Shown here piece after piece: positions 14,016-15,799 of a stretch of 15,799 nt of DNA. The DNA is taken from assembly GCA_021772595.1 (NCBI GenBank), contig JAJFLS010000408.1, forward strand, positions 1 through 15,799, written 5' to 3'. The stretch's first letter is position 1. Each line of letters opens with the position of its first letter. Origin of the DNA: Opitutales bacterium. GTDB taxonomy: Bacteria; Verrucomicrobiota; Verrucomicrobiia; Opitutales; Opitutaceae. A program made the position numbers and the translations under genes. The notes under the pieces were generated by a model. The model made no database searches. It had not been told where the DNA came from and was given only the letters and a program-made list of their open reading frames with translations.

Positions 14016-15407
14016 GTGATTAGCGAAGGGGATAAGCTGCCGAGGCATGGAAGCGCTTCTGGTCGACACGCGGCGGAGAAACGGCCGCTAGGTAGCGTGT
14101 TAACGAGACAGCAGCGCATCGCTGAAATGGCGAAGAAGTATGGCGATAGCCCGCTGAGCACTTTGAGTCACAACATCGATTTGGTCTGGCTGCATGAAGC
14201 CTTCCGTCGTCTCAACAGGAACAGCGCCACCGGCGTGGACGGCCAAAGTGTGGCCGCCTACGGCGAGCGTCTGGAGGAGAACCTCTGCGACCTATTGGAA
14301 CGCGTGAAGAGCGGGAAGTACCGGGCTCCGTCGGTGAAGCGTGGGTACGTCCCGAAGGATGGCAAGGAATTGCGTCCCATCGGGATTCCCACGACCGAGA
14401 ACAAGGTGCTGGAGCGAGCTGTCGTAATGCTGTTGGAACCGATCTACGAAGCGTGCTTCGACGACGGTTCCTATGGCTTCAGAAACAGACGTTCCGCTCA
14501 TCAGGCGCTCGCGACGATTCGCGAGCATATTGTGGAGCGCGACGGCTGTTGGGTTGTCGATGTGGATGTGCGCAAGTACTTCGACACGATACCCCATGAT
14601 CGCTTGCGAGCGATCATTCGCCAACGGGTAAAGGATGGAGTGTTGCTGCGACTGATAGGAAAATGGCTCAAGGCGGGAACGCTGGAAGCCGGTCGTATCA
14701 GCTACTCCGATACAGGAACGCCGCAAGGCGGCGTGATATCGCCCATGTTAAGTAATATCTACTTGCATGAGGTGTTAGATAGTTGGTTCGTCGAGGAGAT
14801 TGCTCCTCAGCTTCAGGGTTCGCCCAAGCTGGTGCGTTTCGCCGACGACTTCGTGCTTCTCTTGGAGAGCAGGGAGGACGCCGAGCGTATGCTCGAGCTT
14901 CTCTCGGTCCGCTTCGAGGAGTACGGCCTGACCATCCATCCCGAAAAGACGCGCATTGTGGACTTCCGTCATCCATGGAAGAGCGGGAGGAAGCCGGAGA
15001 CTTTTGATTTTCTCGGCTTCACCCACTATTGGGGCAAGACCCGTAACAACGGTTTTGCGGCGAAGAAGAAGACCGCTTCGAAGAAGCTGACTCGAAGCCT
15101 GAAGGAGATCCATCAATGGTGCAAAGAGAACCGTCATCGTCCGCTGAAGTGGCAGCATGAGAGGCTGAGCAAGAAGTTGCTCGGCCATTACGGCTACTAT
15201 GGGGTGCAGGGAAACTACGAGAGTCTCTCTCGCTTCCTGCACTTCGTGAAACAGCGCTGGCGATACTGGCTCAATCGACGTTCTCGCGAACGTAACGGGA
15301 TGAAATGGGCTCGGTTCAATAAGCTGACTAGCGAGTATCTAAAGCTGCCGCCTCCGCGGATCGTTCATAAGCAACGATTGGTGGAGCAATGCAGTTTTAA
15401 CCTTTAG
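14016..15407 (+). CDS. ltrA: Group II intron reverse transcriptase/maturase (LtrA-like, no endonuclease domain)
   Basis: This is a 463-residue intron-encoded protein that helps the intron splice and copies it into new sites. The fingers begin at about 50-130 (GVDGQS, ELRPIGIPTTENKVLERAV). The first catalytic Asp is in VDVDVRKYFDTI (181-192). TPQGGVISPMLSNIYL (235-250) is the standard RT motif. The active-site box reads FADD (275-278) rather than YADD. FDFLGFTHYW follows, and the C-terminal maturase/X domain (about 350-450) includes LLGHYGYYGVQGNYESL and W..FN..... PPPRIVH. The protein ends there, with no HNH endonuclease. The start is uncertain. GTG 14016 has GAGGAG upstream at short spacing. 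GTG 14097 and ATG 14127 are alternatives, and the TRQQRIAEMAKKYG stretch looks family-like, favouring 14016 or 14097. The first part of the ORF overlaps likely structured intron RNA. Confidence 0.92.
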   Translation: MISEGDKLPRHGSASGRHAAEKRPLGSVLTRQQRIAEMAKKYGDSPLSTLSHNIDLVWLHEAFRRLNRNSATGVDGQSVAAYGERLEENLCDLLERVKSGKYRAPSVKRGYVPKDGKELRPIGIPTTENKVLERAVVMLLEPIYEACFDDGSYGFRNRRSAHQALATIREHIVERDGCWVVDVDVRKYFDTIPHDRLRAIIRQRVKDGVLLRLIGKWLKAGTLEAGRISYSDTGTPQGGVISPMLSNIYLHEVLDSWFVEEIAPQLQGSPKLVRFADDFVLLLESREDAERMLELLSVRFEEYGLTIHPEKTRIVDFRHPWKSGRKPETFDFLGFTHYWGKTRNNGFAAKKKTASKKLTRSLKEIHQWCKENRHRPLKWQHERLSKKLLGHYGYYGVQGNYESLSRFLHFVKQRWRYWLNRRSRERNGMKWARFNKLTSEYLKLPPPRIVHKQRLVEQCSFNL

Positions 15408-15425
15408 CGAACCCATGTCATCGAG

Positions 15426-15498
15426 GAACCGGATGCGTTAATTGCGCTCGTCCGGGTCTGTGGGGGTGTCGCCAGGCGACTGGCGGCTCTACCCGGAC
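15426..15498 (+). ncRNA. Group II intron domains V and VI
   Basis: Domain V (15426-15458): GAACCGGA pairs with TCCGGGTC except for an A.G at the third position. ATGCG and GCGCTCG form the upper stem with the usual CG bulge. It aligns base for base with canonical domain V, except that the catalytic AGC triad reads AAC. Domain VI (about 15460-15498): an 8-bp stem GTCGCCAG/CTGGCGGC is capped by a GCGA tetraloop. A lower G-rich/CT-CCC stem leaves A15491 bulged as branch point. The maturase stop lies only 18 bases upstream. Confidence 0.75.
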
Positions 15499-15513
15499 AT
15501 GAATTAGGCTGAG

Positions 15514-15550
15514 CTTTTCACTCTTTGAATCGGCGGGATTCGAGTCCCAC
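15514..15550 (+). pseudogene. Second tRNA-like 3'-half segment
   Basis: A 7-base loop-like CTTTTCA, then CTCTT, about 8 bases, then CGGGA-TTCGAGT-CCCAC form a T-arm-like unit on the plus strand. It has an A-C mismatch at the 53-61 position and another near the base of the stem. It shares CTCTT and TTCGAGTCC with the minus-strand element at 13393-13434. No complete cloverleaf can be drawn, so this is at best a decayed fragment. Confidence 0.2.
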
Positions 15551-15744
15551 GTTTTCGCGGCTTGTCTCCTCGCAGCAGTGCGTAGACGGAAGCGGAAACC
15601 TATTTCCTGACGCAGGAAGGAACAAGCGAACGCCCGCGTCCTTCATAGCCCAAAGGGCGACGAAGGAAGAGAGCGATGACAAAACCTCAAGCAGAGTGAT
15701 CTTCTCGCAACTAAGAAATAATAGTGGGAAGTGAATCTCGAATC

Positions 15745-15770
15745 ATCCGTGAAAATCCGTGCAATCCGTA
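15745..15770. repeat. Three short direct repeats (ATCCGTG/A)
   Basis: ATCCGTG at 15745-15751 and 15755-15761, and ATCCGTA at 15764-15770, are spaced 10 and 9 bases apart in an otherwise A-rich stretch. Similar runs of this type are, from memory, frequent intergenic repeats in related genomes. Function is unknown. Confidence 0.45.
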
Positions 15771-15799
15771 GGAAAAAATGAAATACATATCGAAATGAT

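Larger units (their letters stand above)
13697..15498 (+). mobile_element. Group II intron with its reverse transcriptase/maturase
   Basis: This is a retroelement of about 1.8 kb. The 5' end is GTGTG (13697-13701), matching the GUGYG consensus. The six bases before it (GAAGCC, 13691-13696, IBS1) pair fully, with one G.U, to GGCTTT (13939-13944, EBS1) in domain I. A perfect 8-bp hairpin at 13891-13908 and other stems fit domain I. The ORF at 14016-15407 encodes the maturase. Domain V (15426-15458) and domain VI, with a GCGA tetraloop and bulged A15491, follow. The 3' end is placed after C15498 (…GGAC), 7 bases past the branch A. All parts are present and the ORF is intact, so the intron may be active. 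The intron class is not assigned. The boundaries are my inference from motifs. Confidence 0.8.
15499..15799. other. 3' exon region, noncoding
   Basis: No credible gene is seen in these 301 bases; a 69-codon ORF (15525-15734) has no recognisable features. Structures present are a tRNA-like segment on the plus strand (15514-15550), a hairpin TTCCTG-ACG-CAGGAA (15604-15618), and a nested hairpin CCTTC…GAAGG (15640-15666) holding GCCC-AAA-GGGC. Three ATCCGTG/ATCCGTA units (15745-15770) follow. Near the edge, ATACATATCGAAAT echoes ATACATACCGAAAT found upstream of the intron near 13533. Confidence 0.45.

Noticed and set aside
15525..15734. 69-codon plus-strand ORF after the intron
   Set aside because: It runs through several hairpins and the tRNA-like segment and has no domain, signal or upstream ribosome site.

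Overview
This window looks like part of a polysaccharide-scavenging chromosome from the Planctomycetota-Verrucomicrobiota-Lentisphaerota-Kiritimatiellota group. That placement is inferred from three features: several formylglycine sulfatases, paired DUF1080/3-keto-disaccharide-hydrolase-type secreted proteins, and an RbsABC-type sugar importer in one short stretch. Most start codons also lack a clear Shine-Dalgarno sequence. No rRNA or marker gene is present, so the phylum is not proven.

Layout. On the minus strand at 178-2399, a long, atypical ROK-like sugar kinase is followed 5 bases later by a cytoplasmic PIG-L-type N-deacetylase. This pair diverges from the rest of the locus across a 357-base regulatory gap. 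On the plus strand from 2757 come an iduronate-2-sulfatase-like exported sulfatase, a small exported LamG/DUF1080-like protein (4306-5001), a repeat-rich spacer, a DUF1080 lipoprotein (5344-6132), and a REPIN-like perfect inverted repeat (6149-6222). These are followed by an importer set of ATPase, permease and binding lipoprotein (6389-10300). Two more exported sulfatases from different subfamilies (10383-11918 and 11941-13317) end the locus.

How the genes could work together (inference): the exported sulfatases desulfate a glycan outside the cytoplasm. The DUF1080 proteins bind or cleave (possibly 3-keto) glycosides. The binding lipoprotein and ABC importer take up the released sugar. In the cytoplasm the PIG-L enzyme removes an N-acetyl group and the ROK-like kinase phosphorylates the sugar. 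A sulfated amino-sugar glycan fits best, but no glycoside hydrolase or lyase in the window fixes the substrate.

The right end (13318-15799) is accessory DNA. It holds an apparently intact group II intron, about 13697-15498. The intron has a GTGTG 5' end, an EBS1/IBS1 match, an endonuclease-less RT/maturase with FADD in place of YADD, domain V with AAC in place of the usual AGC triad, and domain VI with a bulged A. It sits directly downstream of a DNA hairpin. tRNA-like 3'-half sequences lie on both sides of it, in opposite orientations.

I found no CRISPR array, rRNA, convincing complete tRNA, or defence system. The least explained items are the extra domain in the permease, the zinc-motif-less ROK-like kinase, and the unusual intron catalytic residues.
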